Positions 17,265-26,452 of a DNA stretch of 64,000 bases are shown here, piece after piece. Under the pieces are notes generated by a model. That model worked only from the letters and a program-made list of their open reading frames with translations, was not told where the DNA came from and searched no databases. The DNA comes from Mycobacterium asiaticum DSM 44297 (GTDB lineage Bacteria; Actinomycetota; Actinomycetes; Mycobacteriales; Mycobacteriaceae), in assembly GCF_000613245.1 (NCBI RefSeq), contig NZ_HG964938.1, forward strand, positions 1,536 to 65,535, read 5' to 3'. Numbering within the stretch: the stretch's first letter is position 1; each line of letters begins with the position of its first letter. Both the position numbers and the translations under genes were made by a program.

Positions 17265-20240
17265 ATGATGCGGCTGAGCCGCAACCTGCGCAGATTCCGC
17301 TGGTTGGTCTTCACGGGCTGGTTGCTTGCCCTGGTGCCGGCGGTGTATCTGGCGATGACGCAGTCGGGAAACCTGACCGGCGGCGGGTTCGAGGTTGCCG
17401 GTTCCCAGTCACTGGCCGTGCACGACGAGCTCGTCGCTCAGTACCCCGACCTCGGCGCGTCGCCGTTGGCGCTGGTGGCGGCCCCTCGCGCCGACGCGAC
17501 CTACCAGGACATCGACGAAGCCGTCGCCCAGCTCCGGCACATCGCCGGCGAGTTTCCCGGGGTGTCCGAAGCGCCCAACCCGACCCAGCGGCCGCCGCAG
17601 CCGGACCGGCCCTACGTGATCACGCTGCGGCTGGACGCCCGCAACCCGGGCACCAGCGACGTTGCCAAGAAGCTGCGCCAGCGGATCGGCGTCGAGGACG
17701 ACCGGTCCGGACAGACCGCCAACGGGCGCGTACGGCTCTACGTCATCGGGCAGGGCGCGTTGTCGGCGGCCGCGGCGGCCAACACCAAGCACGACATCGC
17801 CAAAGCCGAAGAGTGGAACCTGCCGATCATCCTGATCGTGCTGCTGGCGGTGTTCGGTTCGCTGGCCGCCGCCGCGATCCCGCTGGCTTTGGGTGTCTGC
17901 ACGGTCGTGGTGACCATGGGGCTGGTCTACGCCCTGTCCATGCACACCACCATGTCGGTGTTCGTCACCTCGACGGTGTCGATGTTCGGCATCGCGCTGG
18001 CGGTGGACTATTCGCTGTTCATCCTGATGCGATATCGCGAGGAGCTGCGCAGCGGCCGGCAGCCGCAGGAGGCCGTGGACGCGGCGATGGCCACCTCCGG
18101 GCTCGCGGTGGTGCTGTCCGGCATGACCGTCATCGCCTCGCTCACCGGCATCTACCTGATCAACACCCCGGCACTGCGATCGATGGCCACCGGCGCGATC
18201 CTGGCGGTCGCCATCGCGATGCTGACGTCGGCCACGCTCACCCCGGCGCTGCTGGCCACGTTCGCCCGTGCCGCGGCCAAGCGGTCGGCCCTGTTGCACT
18301 GGTCGCGGCGGCCGGAAAGCACGGTGTCGCGGTTCTGGACCCGCTGGGTCACCTGGGTGATGCGCCGGCCGTGGATCTCCGCAGTGGCGGCCTCTGCCGT
18401 GTTGCTGCTGATGGCGGCGCCCGCGACGTCGATGGTGCTGGGCAACAGCCTGTTACGCCAGTTCGACTCCTCGCACGAGATTCGGGGTGGCGTGGCAGCC
18501 GCCTCCCAAGCCCTGGGCCCTGGCGCGCTGGGCCCCGTCCAGGTGCTGGTCACCTTCCCGGATTCGCCGCAGGGGCCCGACGCCGCCGCGGACCGCGCGC
18601 AGCTGCTCGGCACGATCCGGCAGAAGATGGCGGAAGGCCCCGAGGTCGCGTCCGTGACGCCACCGGAATATGCCGACGACAACCGCAGCGCGGTGCTCGG
18701 TGCGGTGCTGTCCGTCGACCCGGAGGACCTGCGCGCCCGGCACACCGTCGATTGGATGCGTAGCCATGTGCCCGGGGTCGCCGGCGACGCGCAAGTGGCG
18801 ATCGGCGGGTCGACGGCGCTGATCAAGGACTTCGACGACCGCGTCGCGGCCACCCAGCCGCTGGTACTCGGCTTCGTAGCGCTGATCGCCTTCCTGATGC
18901 TGCTGGTGTCGGTGCACTCGGTGCTGCTGGCGGTCAAGGGTGTGCTGATGACGTTGCTGTCGGTGGCGGCGGCCTACGGCAGCCTGGTGATGGTTTTTCA
19001 GTGGGGCTGGGCGGACAAGCTCGGCTTCCCGCACCTGACCTCGATCGACAGCACGGTCCCGCCGCTGGTCCTGGCGATGACCTTCGGGCTGTCCATGGAC
19101 TACGAGATCTTCCTGCTCACCCGCATCCGGGAACGCTTCCTGCAGACCGGGCACACCCGGGACGCGGTCGCCTACGGCGTCAGCACCAGCGCCCGCACCA
19201 TCACCAGCGCCGCGCTGATCATGATCGCGGTTTTCTGCGGCTTCGCCTTCGCGGGCATGCCGTTGGTCGCCGAGATCGGCGTGGCCTGTGCCGTGGCCAT
19301 CGCCGTCGATGCGACCGTCGTGCGGTTGGTGCTGGTTCCGGCGCTGATGGCGATGTTCGCCAAGTGGAACTGGTGGCTGCCGGGCTGGTTGGGCCGCATC
19401 CTGCCGTCGGTCGACTTCGACCGGCCGCTGCCCGACGTCGACCTGGGCGGTGTCGTCACGATCCCCGACGACATCACCGCGGCCATTGCACCCAGCGCCG
19501 ATCTGCGCATGGTGATCAAATCCGCGGCGAAACTCAAACACCTTGCGCCCGACGCCGTTTGCGTGGCCGACCCGCTCGCCTTCACCGGCTGCGAACGCAA
19601 GGAGCCGGACCGGGAACTCCAGCCCGAAAGCGCCGAGGCCGACACGGTGGCGCTGGCCACCGGTCCGGTCGGTCAGGCCTTCGCGGCCACCAAGGCCAAA
19701 CGGGTCGGCCTGGCCTATCGCAACGGCATCGCCAAGGCGATGTCCTGGTCCGACCGGCCGGTCCATCCGGTCACGCTCTGGCGCGGGCGCCTCTCGGTAG
19801 CCCTGGACGCTTTGGAGAGCGGCGGCCGGGCGCGACCCAAGTACCGCCGTCGCAGCCCGGTGGAGACCACCAACGTCCAGCTGCCCACCGGCGACCGCCT
19901 GCTGATCCCCACCGGCGCCGAAACGCTGCGGCTCAAGGGCTACTTGATCATGGTCCGTAACAGCAGCCGCGATTACGCCGATTTTGCAGACATGGTCGAC
20001 GTCATGGATCCAGAGACCGCCGCGGTGGTGCTGGGCGGTATGGACAGGTATTACTCTGGTCAACCTGCCGGATCGGCTGCGCGGCAACAGTGGATGGCCA
20101 GCGAACTGGTCCGCCGGCTGGCCGATCCCGAGCCGTCTGACCTCGATGACGAGTGGTCCGAGGATGACGAGGCAAACTGGGAGGAGGTCAGGCAGCGCTG
20201 CCTGTCCGTGGCCGTGGCGATGTTGGAGGAGGCGAGGTGA
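17265..20240 (+). CDS. mmpL11: MmpL11 RND transporter
   Basis: A 991-residue MmpL-family inner-membrane transporter, linked in mycobacteria to export of long-chain wax esters and mycolate-containing lipids and to heme uptake. The RND Asp-Tyr pairs are FGIALAVDYSLF (Asp248-Tyr249) and FGLSMDYEIFLL in the second half. A soluble cytoplasmic domain follows the last helix from about 710. I start it at the ATG at 17265, giving MMRLSRNLRR as in M. tuberculosis MmpL11. An in-frame ATG at 17232 would add eleven residues. A TAGGCT -10-like element lies at 17208-17213. It overlaps the next gene by four bases and diverges from the heme-binding protein gene. Confidence 0.95.
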   Translation: MMRLSRNLRRFRWLVFTGWLLALVPAVYLAMTQSGNLTGGGFEVAGSQSLAVHDELVAQYPDLGASPLALVAAPRADATYQDIDEAVAQLRHIAGEFPGVSEAPNPTQRPPQPDRPYVITLRLDARNPGTSDVAKKLRQRIGVEDDRSGQTANGRVRLYVIGQGALSAAAAANTKHDIAKAEEWNLPIILIVLLAVFGSLAAAAIPLALGVCTVVVTMGLVYALSMHTTMSVFVTSTVSMFGIALAVDYSLFILMRYREELRSGRQPQEAVDAAMATSGLAVVLSGMTVIASLTGIYLINTPALRSMATGAILAVAIAMLTSATLTPALLATFARAAAKRSALLHWSRRPESTVSRFWTRWVTWVMRRPWISAVAASAVLLLMAAPATSMVLGNSLLRQFDSSHEIRGGVAAASQALGPGALGPVQVLVTFPDSPQGPDAAADRAQLLGTIRQKMAEGPEVASVTPPEYADDNRSAVLGAVLSVDPEDLRARHTVDWMRSHVPGVAGDAQVAIGGSTALIKDFDDRVAATQPLVLGFVALIAFLMLLVSVHSVLLAVKGVLMTLLSVAAAYGSLVMVFQWGWADKLGFPHLTSIDSTVPPLVLAMTFGLSMDYEIFLLTRIRERFLQTGHTRDAVAYGVSTSARTITSAALIMIAVFCGFAFAGMPLVAEIGVACAVAIAVDATVVRLVLVPALMAMFAKWNWWLPGWLGRILPSVDFDRPLPDVDLGGVVTIPDDITAAIAPSADLRMVIKSAAKLKHLAPDAVCVADPLAFTGCERKEPDRELQPESAEADTVALATGPVGQAFAATKAKRVGLAYRNGIAKAMSWSDRPVHPVTLWRGRLSVALDALESGGRARPKYRRRSPVETTNVQLPTGDRLLIPTGAETLRLKGYLIMVRNSSRDYADFADMVDVMDPETAAVVLGGMDRYYSGQPAGSAARQQWMASELVRRLADPEPSDLDDEWSEDDEANWEEVRQRCLSVAVAMLEEAR

Positions 20241-20752
20241 CGTTGGCTGCCGACCGCTGGAAAGGGGTGCCGGCCGCGCCCTCCCCACGAAACGACTCCG
20301 TTCGGCGGCCCGACCCGGACCAGCCCGTCGAATTCTGGTCTACCGCCGCTATCAACGCCGCCCTGCAGGGCGGTGACATCGGCACCTGGAAGCGCATCGC
20401 CGGTGCACTCAAGCGGGACCCCTACGGGCGTACCGCCCGCCAGGTCGAGGAGATCCTGCGCGGGTCCCGCCCGGTCGGGATCGCCAAGGCGCTCTGGGAG
20501 GTACTGGAGCGCGCCCGCACTCACCTCGAGGCCAACGAGCGCGCCGAAGTCGCCCGGCACGTGCAGCTGCTGATGGACCGTTCGGGCCTGGGCCGCCAGG
20601 AGTTCGCGTCGCGCATCGGCGTAGCCGCCGACGACCTCGCCACCTACCTCGACGGCAGTGTCAGCCCGTCGGCCTCGCTGATGATCCGGATGCGCAGGTT
20701 GTCCGACCGCTTCGTCCGGGTGAAGAACGAGCGGTCGTCGAACTCCAACTGA
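20237..20752 (+). CDS. Helix-turn-helix protein coupled to mmpL11 (Rv0201c type)
   Basis: A 171-residue soluble protein whose GTG overlaps the mmpL11 stop as GTGA, so its translation is coupled to the transporter. The C-terminal part resembles a Cro/XRE-type helix-turn-helix: LLMDRSGLGRQEFASRIGVA (about 109-128) then DDLATYLDGSVSPSASLMIR (about 130-149), the second part fitting a recognition helix. The N-terminal part has a helical ALQGGDIGTWKRIAGAL segment. It could be a DNA-binding regulator or a cytoplasmic partner of MmpL11; neither is shown. The orthologue is Rv0201c (hypothetical). It converges on the Rv0200-like gene with 11 bases between. Confidence 0.82.
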   Translation: MTLAADRWKGVPAAPSPRNDSVRRPDPDQPVEFWSTAAINAALQGGDIGTWKRIAGALKRDPYGRTARQVEEILRGSRPVGIAKALWEVLERARTHLEANERAEVARHVQLLMDRSGLGRQEFASRIGVAADDLATYLDGSVSPSASLMIRMRRLSDRFVRVKNERSSNSN

Positions 20753-20763
20753 TCTCCGACTGA

Positions 20764-21450
20764 TCAACGCCCGATCGGCACGAAGTCGTTCACCAGCCAG
20801 TCGTTGCCGCGTTTGGTCAGCGTCACCCGCACCGCCGGGTTGGCCTGACTGGTGGGTTGGCCGGGCGCGTTCTTGGTGACCCGCAGGACCACCGCGACGC
20901 TGGCCGCCGACGGTCCGATGGCCTCGACGCCCGCCGCCAGCGTGGCAGCCTGGACAGAGACCTTCTGCTGCACCATCTCGGCGCTGGACTTGGTGAATTC
21001 CTCTTTGAACTTGCCCGCCCGCTCCGGCACCATCAGTCCCGCGGCCCGGTCGATGGAGGCCGCCGGCGCCGTCGGGGAGAACGACGCCACGGCCTCGGCC
21101 AGCCCGGTCGCGACCTGGGTGACCGTCAGCGAATCCCGCTTGAAGTCCTCGTCCTTGGTCGTCCAGTGCGTGTATCCGGTCACCACCGCCGCGCCCAGCG
21201 CCGCCGTCGCCAGGAAAACGACCGCCAGCCGCAGCGCCGGCGCGTCGTCGTCGGTCCCGACGGTGACCGCGTCCCGGCGCAGCAGCCAGAAGTTGATGGC
21301 GACGCCCTGGACCACCAGCAACACCAGCGCGGTACCGACGGCCACCCACCAGCGCGGCCACGCGAGCACCGCGCCGATCGCCACCAGGGCGGTGATCGCC
21401 GCCAGCGGGGCCAGGATGTCGAAGGCGAACAGTCGCCACGCGTTTCTCAT
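20764..21450 (-). CDS. Membrane protein of the Rv0200 type
   Basis: A 228-residue protein with helices near residues 10-30, 33-55 and 72-92, then a soluble domain of about 130 residues ending in a beta-rich LTKRGNDWLVNDFVPIG strand. This is the layout of Mce-associated (Mas/Mam-like) membrane proteins, whose outer domain has an NTF2-like fold. The ATG at 21450 overlaps the end of the Rv0199 homologue as ATGA and has GGAG eight bases before. The same frame is open up to 21750, but that extra part only shadows the upstream gene after its frameshift. The role is unknown. Confidence 0.82.
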   Translation of the reverse strand: MRNAWRLFAFDILAPLAAITALVAIGAVLAWPRWWVAVGTALVLLVVQGVAINFWLLRRDAVTVGTDDDAPALRLAVVFLATAALGAAVVTGYTHWTTKDEDFKRDSLTVTQVATGLAEAVASFSPTAPAASIDRAAGLMVPERAGKFKEEFTKSSAEMVQQKVSVQAATLAAGVEAIGPSAASVAVVLRVTKNAPGQPTSQANPAVRVTLTKRGNDWLVNDFVPIGR

Positions 21451-22105
21451 CGGATCGACTCCAGCTTGGAGATCATCAGTTTGTTGTCGATGTTGGAGAC
21501 GTCCAGGCGCAGGCTCCAGTGCACGGTTTGCGGCTTGCCGCCGGCGTTCTCGCTGAGCGAGGTCGCGATCAGCATCACCGAGTCGGTCCGGGTGGCGAAC
21601 GCGGGCAGCTTCGTGGTCACCACCGGCCGGGGCTGCCCGGCTGGGTGTCCAGGTCGCGGTGCACCGTGTCGATGGCCACCGCTTCGATCTGGCCGGTGCT
21701 GCGGCTCTGCAGTTTGGCGACCACCTGCCGGTACGGCTGGACCGCGGCATCGAAGTCGGTGTTCAGCTGGCCCACCGTGCCGTCGTGCAGGCGCTGCAGG
21801 CTGGCGTCGATGTTGCTGCTGTTCATGTTGATCAGCACGTCGGTCCAGTCGGTGGCCGCCTGCATCACCCGCGACAGGTAGACGCGCTCGGCGGAGTCGT
21901 CGCGGTGCGTGGTCCAGATCATTGCGCCGAGCACCACCGCCACCACCGCGATCAGTCCCAGCACGGTCGATGCGATGCCGTAGCTGGAGAAGATGCCGTC
22001 CGTGGCCTCCTCGTCGTCGATGTCTTCGATGTCTCCGACGCCGTCGATCTCGTCTTCGGCTGCGTCGTCGTCCTTGGCCGCCTTCGTTTTCTGCTGGTCA
22101 GGCAT
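21447..22105 (-). pseudogene. Rv0199-type membrane protein gene with a one-base frameshift
   Basis: The intact frame starts at the ATG at 22105 and reads an acidic N terminus, one membrane helix (GIASTVLGLIAVVAVVLGAM) and a soluble domain to TVHRDLDTQPG. It then hits TGA at 21617 after 162 residues. The missing C-terminal part is present in the next frame, beginning PVVTTKLPAFATRTDSV and ending KLMISKLESIR, with its TGA at 21447-21449. One extra G in the run at 21629-21632 would join them into 219 residues, the length I recall for M. tuberculosis Rv0199. So it is either a broken gene or a base missed in a G/C run. It lies upstream of the Rv0200-like gene and diverges from zmp1. Confidence 0.8.
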
Positions 22106-22147
22106 GGCCCGATCGTTGCACCCGAAAACAGATGGAAGGATGGCGGG

Positions 22148-24133
22148 GTGACAGTAGAGACCATTCGCTCGGGGATCGACCTGAGCTACGTCGACGCCAC
22201 CGCCCGCCCCCAGGACGACCTTTTCGGCCATGTGAACGGCCGCTGGCTGGCCGAATACGAGATCCCGGCCGACCGGGCGACCGACGGCGCCTTCCGCACC
22301 CTGTTCGATCGCGCCGAGGAGCAGGTACGCGACCTGATCATCGAGGCATCCGAAAGCGGGGCGGCGACGGGCACCGACGAGCAGCGCATCGGCGACCTGT
22401 ACGCCAGCTTTCTCGACGAGGACGCCGTCGAGCGCCGTGGCCTGCAACCGTTGCACGACGAGCTGACCAACATCGACGGCGCCGCCGACCACGACACGCT
22501 GGCCGCGGTGGTTGGGGCCCTGCAACGCACCGGGGTGGGCGGCGGCGTCGGGCTGTACGTCGACACCGATTCGAAGAACTCCAACCGTTACCTGGTGCAC
22601 TTCAGCCAGTCCGGGATCGGGCTGCCCGACGAGTCCTACTTCCGCGACGAGCAGCATGCGGCCGTCCTGGCGGCCTACCCCGGCCACATCGCCCGGATGT
22701 TCGCGTTGGTGTACGGCGGCGAGCCCGACGACCACGCCGACACCGCCGCCCGCATCGTGGCGCTGGAAAGCAAGCTGGCTGCTGCCCACTGGGACGTGGT
22801 CAAGCGCCGCGACGCCGACCTCACCTACAACCTGCGCACCTTCGCCGACCTGCAGAGCGAGGGCGCCGGCTTCGACTGGGCCGGCTGGGTCACCGGCCTG
22901 GGCACCACGCCCGAGGCCGTCGCGGAAGTGGTTGTGCGTCAACCCGATTACCTCACCACCTTCGCGGCACTGTGGAACGGCGAGGATCTCGACGACTGGA
23001 AGAGCTGGGCGCGGTGGCGGTTGATCCGGGCCCGCTCACCGTGGCTGACCGACGCGATGGTGGCCGCGGACTTCGACTTCTACGGCCGTAGGCTCACCGG
23101 TACCGAGCAGATCCGGGACCGCTGGAAGCGCGCGGTGGCCCTGGTGGAGACGTTGATGGGTGATGCGGTCGGAAAGTTGTACGTGCACAAGCACTTTCCG
23201 CCGGGGGCCAAGGCACGCATCGACGAGCTGGTGGACAACCTGCGTGAGGCGTACCGGATCAGCATCAGCGACCTGGACTGGATGACGCCCCAGACCCGGG
23301 AACGGGCGCTGACGAAGCTGGCCAAGTTCACCGCCAAGGTCGGCTACCCGGTGAAGTGGCGGGACTACTCCGCGCTGGTGATCGACCGCGACGATCTGTA
23401 CGGCAACTACCAGCGTGGCTATGCCGTCAACCACGACCGCGAGCTGGCCAAGCTCGGCGGGCCGGTCGACCGGGATGAATGGTTCATGACGCCGCAGACC
23501 GTCAACGCCTACTACAACCCCGGGATGAACGAAATCGTTTTTCCCGCAGCCATTCTGCAGCCGCCGTTCTTCGACGCCGACGCCGACGACGCCGCCAACT
23601 ACGGCGGTATCGGCGCGGTGATCGGGCACGAGATCGGGCACGGGTTCGACGACCAGGGCGCCAAGTACGACGGCGACGGCAACCTGGTGGACTGGTGGAC
23701 CGATGACGACCGCACCGAATTCGGCGCCCGCACCAAGGCGCTGATCGAACAATACGAGGACTATACGCCACGCGAACTGGACACCACCCACCACGTGAAC
23801 GGCGCCTTCACCGTCGGGGAGAACATCGGTGATCTCGGCGGCCTGTCCATCGCGCTGCTGGCCTACCAGTTGTCGTTGGGCGGCGAGCCCGCCCCGGTGA
23901 TCGACGGCCTGACCGGCGTGCAGCGGGTGTTCTTCGGTTGGGCTCAGGTGTGGCGGACGAAATCACGTGCGGCCGAAGCGATCCGGCGGTTAGCGGTCGA
24001 CCCGCACTCACCGCCGGAGTTCCGCTGCAACGGCGTGATCCGCAACCTGGACGCGTTCTACGAGGCGTTCGAGGTCGCCGAGGACGACCAGCTGTTCCTG
24101 GAACCCCCACGCCGCGTGCGCATCTGGAATTAG
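22148..24133 (+). CDS. zmp1: Zinc metalloprotease Zmp1 (M13 neprilysin family)
   Basis: A 661-residue M13 endopeptidase. The zinc motif HEIGHGFDDQG has His494, Glu495 and His498, and the third zinc ligand Glu558 lies in GENIGDLGG. The substrate-binding NAYYNP motif is near residue 455. The C terminus ends RVRIWN, a variant of the usual Cys-Arg-x-Trp ending. No signal peptide is visible although the M. tuberculosis enzyme is found outside the cell. The GTG at 22148 follows GGAAGG and gives a start like Rv0198c. The same frame is open upstream to 21659, antisense to the Rv0199 homologue, which I reject. In M. tuberculosis Zmp1 affects phagosome maturation and inflammasome activation. Confidence 0.96.
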   Translation: MTVETIRSGIDLSYVDATARPQDDLFGHVNGRWLAEYEIPADRATDGAFRTLFDRAEEQVRDLIIEASESGAATGTDEQRIGDLYASFLDEDAVERRGLQPLHDELTNIDGAADHDTLAAVVGALQRTGVGGGVGLYVDTDSKNSNRYLVHFSQSGIGLPDESYFRDEQHAAVLAAYPGHIARMFALVYGGEPDDHADTAARIVALESKLAAAHWDVVKRRDADLTYNLRTFADLQSEGAGFDWAGWVTGLGTTPEAVAEVVVRQPDYLTTFAALWNGEDLDDWKSWARWRLIRARSPWLTDAMVAADFDFYGRRLTGTEQIRDRWKRAVALVETLMGDAVGKLYVHKHFPPGAKARIDELVDNLREAYRISISDLDWMTPQTRERALTKLAKFTAKVGYPVKWRDYSALVIDRDDLYGNYQRGYAVNHDRELAKLGGPVDRDEWFMTPQTVNAYYNPGMNEIVFPAAILQPPFFDADADDAANYGGIGAVIGHEIGHGFDDQGAKYDGDGNLVDWWTDDDRTEFGARTKALIEQYEDYTPRELDTTHHVNGAFTVGENIGDLGGLSIALLAYQLSLGGEPAPVIDGLTGVQRVFFGWAQVWRTKSRAAEAIRRLAVDPHSPPEFRCNGVIRNLDAFYEAFEVAEDDQLFLEPPRRVRIWN

Positions 24134-24135
24134 GG

Positions 24136-24163
24136 AGGCGCGCAGCCAACTAGGCGCGCAGCC
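24136..24163. repeat. 12-base direct repeat after zmp1
   Basis: AGGCGCGCAGCC occurs at 24136-24147 and again at 24152-24163, four bases apart, in the 72-base gap between the convergent zmp1 and molybdopterin-oxidoreductase genes. It forms no clear hairpin. Its role is unknown and it may be a chance or slippage duplication. Confidence 0.5.
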
Positions 24164-24205
24164 CACCATGTCGAGCAGACGCAGAAGCCGGTCCTTGACA
24201 CACCG

Positions 24206-26452
24206 CTAAGAAGGGACTTTCACGTCTTCTCGGCAGGGTTCGATCCGGGCCGGCACGTGCTTGTGCCACGGCGTTCCCGCGTACGAGTCGCGCCAGCTCG
24301 TCGAAGTGAGCGAATTGGGCGCCACTCCCGGCACCACCGTCCGCCCGTCCTCGTCGACATAGTCCAGCCCGAAGCCGTTGGGCAGCGAGGCATGCCCGGG
24401 CAGCATCACCTCGGTGATTTCCACCGTCGCCTCGGCGCTGCCGGCCGCCGTGGTGATCCGGGCCCGGCCGCCATCGACGAGCCCGAGCAACTGCGCGTCC
24501 TCCACGCTGACCCGCAGCGCCCCGTCGGCGTCGCGTTTACGCCAGGACGGGTCCCGGAAGATGTCGTTGGCGGTGTAGGCGCGCCGCTCCCCCACCGACA
24601 GCACGATCGGCAGTTCCACGCTGGTCAGCTGCGCCGGTGTCGCGGTGAGCGCCGCAAGGTCGGCCAGCATCTGTGGGATCTCCAGCGCGATCTTGTGGTC
24701 GGAGTGACTGATCAGCGCGAAATCATCCTCGTAGTTGTGCACCGTGAACGTCACGCCCGACGGCCCCGCAAGAATCGCGTCGAACAACGCGTTGCCATCG
24801 GCGTGGCCGGCCCGCCGCACCGCGTCGGGGTAGGTCATTGCCGTCTTCTGCGCCAGCCCCCACACGGCCGCCGCGCCCGCCATACCGTCGGGCAGGGTGG
24901 GACCAAGGGTTTCGTAGAGGACGTACGGCAGCAGCTTCGACATGATGGGGTTGCCTGCCACCGTCGGAAGAAACGCCTCGGTGAACGCCTGGCGGCCCTG
25001 CTGCGCGGCCTCGCGCAACGGCCGTAGCTCCGCGTCGTCGATGACGCCCAGGGCACGCACCAGCCGAGCCCAGATCTCCGGCTCCGGCAGCGTCCCCGGC
25101 AGCGGTTCGAGCAGCGGCCGACGCAGCTGAAAACCGTTGGCCGGGAATTCGAAATTGAAGAAGGTGGCTTCCGGCTTCTCGAATTGGGAAGCCGCGGGCA
25201 ACACGTAGTGCGCCAGCCTGGCGGTCTCGGTCATCGCGACGTCGACCACGACCATCAGCTCCAACGATTCGAAGGCTTTGCGGCACGCCGTCGAATCGGC
25301 CAGCGAGTGCGCGGGATTGCCGCTCTCGACGATCATGGCGCGGAACCGGTCCGGGTGATCGGTCAGAATCTCCTCCGGCACGGCATTGGCCGGTATGAGC
25401 CCGGCGATGATCGGCGCACCGGTGACGGGCGTCTTGCCCGAAACCGTGCTGAACAGCGGCGCGAACGACGAATGTAGATGTTGGGCACCCTTTTTCGCGA
25501 AGTTACCGGTCATGATCCACAACAGCTTGTTGAGGTAGGAGCACAGGGTGCTGTTGGGGCCCTGCTGGACGCCCAGGTCCTCGAACACCGCGACACTGGC
25601 CGCACCCGCGATGCGGCGCGCCGCCGTCCGCAACAGCTCCTCGTCGACGCCGCAGCGCCCCGCATAGTCCGCGACGGGAACCGCACGCAACTGCGCACGA
25701 ACGGGTTCCACTCCGTGCACGTGCTCAGCGAGAAACGCTTCGTCACATAGGTTTTCCTGAACCAGCACGGCGGCCAGCGCCGCGAGGCACCAGGCGTCGG
25801 TCCCCGGGCGCACCCGCAGGTGGAAGTCAGCCATCTTGGCGGTGTCGGTGACGACGGGGTCGATCACGATCATCGACCGCGCGGGGTCTTTCGCGATCTC
25901 GTTGAGCACCACCCGGGCCCGCGGGAAACTTTGCGACATCCAGGGGTTCTTGCCGACGAATATCGACACCTCGGCATGCTCGAACTCGCCGCGGGTGTGG
26001 CTGCCGTACAGCTGCGCGTCGACCCAGGCCTCGCCGGTCTTCTCCTGCGCCAAAGCATTCGACCGGTACTTGGCGCCCAGCGCCTTCAGGAACGCGCCGC
26101 TGTAGGCCCCGCCCAGGTGGTTGCCCTGCCCGCCGCCGCCGTAATAGAAGATCTTGTCGCCGCCGTAGGTGTCACGGATGTGCTTGAACCCTTCGGCGAT
26201 CTCGACAATCGCGGTGTCCCAGTCGATTTCCTCGAAGGTGCCGTCCGGGCGTCGACGCATTGGCGAGGTCAGGCGGGCGCGGTTGTTCTGGTAGTGGTCC
26301 AGCCGCAGGGCCTTGTTGCAGGTATAACCCTGCGACCATGGATGCTCTTTGTCACCTCGGATGCGCGCCAGCTTGCGATCTTCGACCTGGACGACGATGC
26401 CGCAATTGCACTCGCACAGGATGCAGGCGGTGTGCTGCCACTCATTGGTCAT
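24206..26452 (-). CDS. Molybdopterin oxidoreductase with [4Fe-4S] cluster (Rv0197 type)
   Basis: A 748-residue DMSO-reductase-family enzyme binding a bis-molybdopterin guanine dinucleotide cofactor. The N terminus has the cluster ligands Cys10, Cys13, Cys17 and Cys45 (CILCECNCG then GYTC). The molybdopterin-binding core includes FYYGGGGQGNHLGG, FVGKNPWMSQSFPRAR and VIDPVVTDTAK, and a C-terminal molydopterin-dinucleotide-binding domain follows from about 625. Around the usual metal ligand the sequence reads YRSNALAQEKTGEAW, with no Cys, Ser or selenocysteine at the position I would expect. There is no Tat signal, so it is probably cytosolic. The ATG has AAAGGAG before it and overlaps the tetR stop by 11 bases. 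Substrate unknown. Confidence 0.88.
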   Translation of the reverse strand: MTNEWQHTACILCECNCGIVVQVEDRKLARIRGDKEHPWSQGYTCNKALRLDHYQNNRARLTSPMRRRPDGTFEEIDWDTAIVEIAEGFKHIRDTYGGDKIFYYGGGGQGNHLGGAYSGAFLKALGAKYRSNALAQEKTGEAWVDAQLYGSHTRGEFEHAEVSIFVGKNPWMSQSFPRARVVLNEIAKDPARSMIVIDPVVTDTAKMADFHLRVRPGTDAWCLAALAAVLVQENLCDEAFLAEHVHGVEPVRAQLRAVPVADYAGRCGVDEELLRTAARRIAGAASVAVFEDLGVQQGPNSTLCSYLNKLLWIMTGNFAKKGAQHLHSSFAPLFSTVSGKTPVTGAPIIAGLIPANAVPEEILTDHPDRFRAMIVESGNPAHSLADSTACRKAFESLELMVVVDVAMTETARLAHYVLPAASQFEKPEATFFNFEFPANGFQLRRPLLEPLPGTLPEPEIWARLVRALGVIDDAELRPLREAAQQGRQAFTEAFLPTVAGNPIMSKLLPYVLYETLGPTLPDGMAGAAAVWGLAQKTAMTYPDAVRRAGHADGNALFDAILAGPSGVTFTVHNYEDDFALISHSDHKIALEIPQMLADLAALTATPAQLTSVELPIVLSVGERRAYTANDIFRDPSWRKRDADGALRVSVEDAQLLGLVDGGRARITTAAGSAEATVEITEVMLPGHASLPNGFGLDYVDEDGRTVVPGVAPNSLTSTSWRDSYAGTPWHKHVPARIEPCREDVKVPS

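Noticed and set aside
18453..20288. 611-codon open frame antisense to mmpL11
   Set aside because: Same reason: low-complexity antisense shadow of a conserved gene, no start signal or domain.
21451..21750. N-terminal extension of the Rv0200-type frame to 21750
   Set aside because: The extra hundred codons read out-of-frame sequence of the Rv0199-type gene; the ATG at 21450 has a ribosome site and an ATGA overlap.
21659..22147. Upstream extension of the zmp1 frame to 21659
   Set aside because: It is antisense to the Rv0199-type gene. The GTG at 22148 has a ribosome site and gives the normal Zmp1 N terminus.
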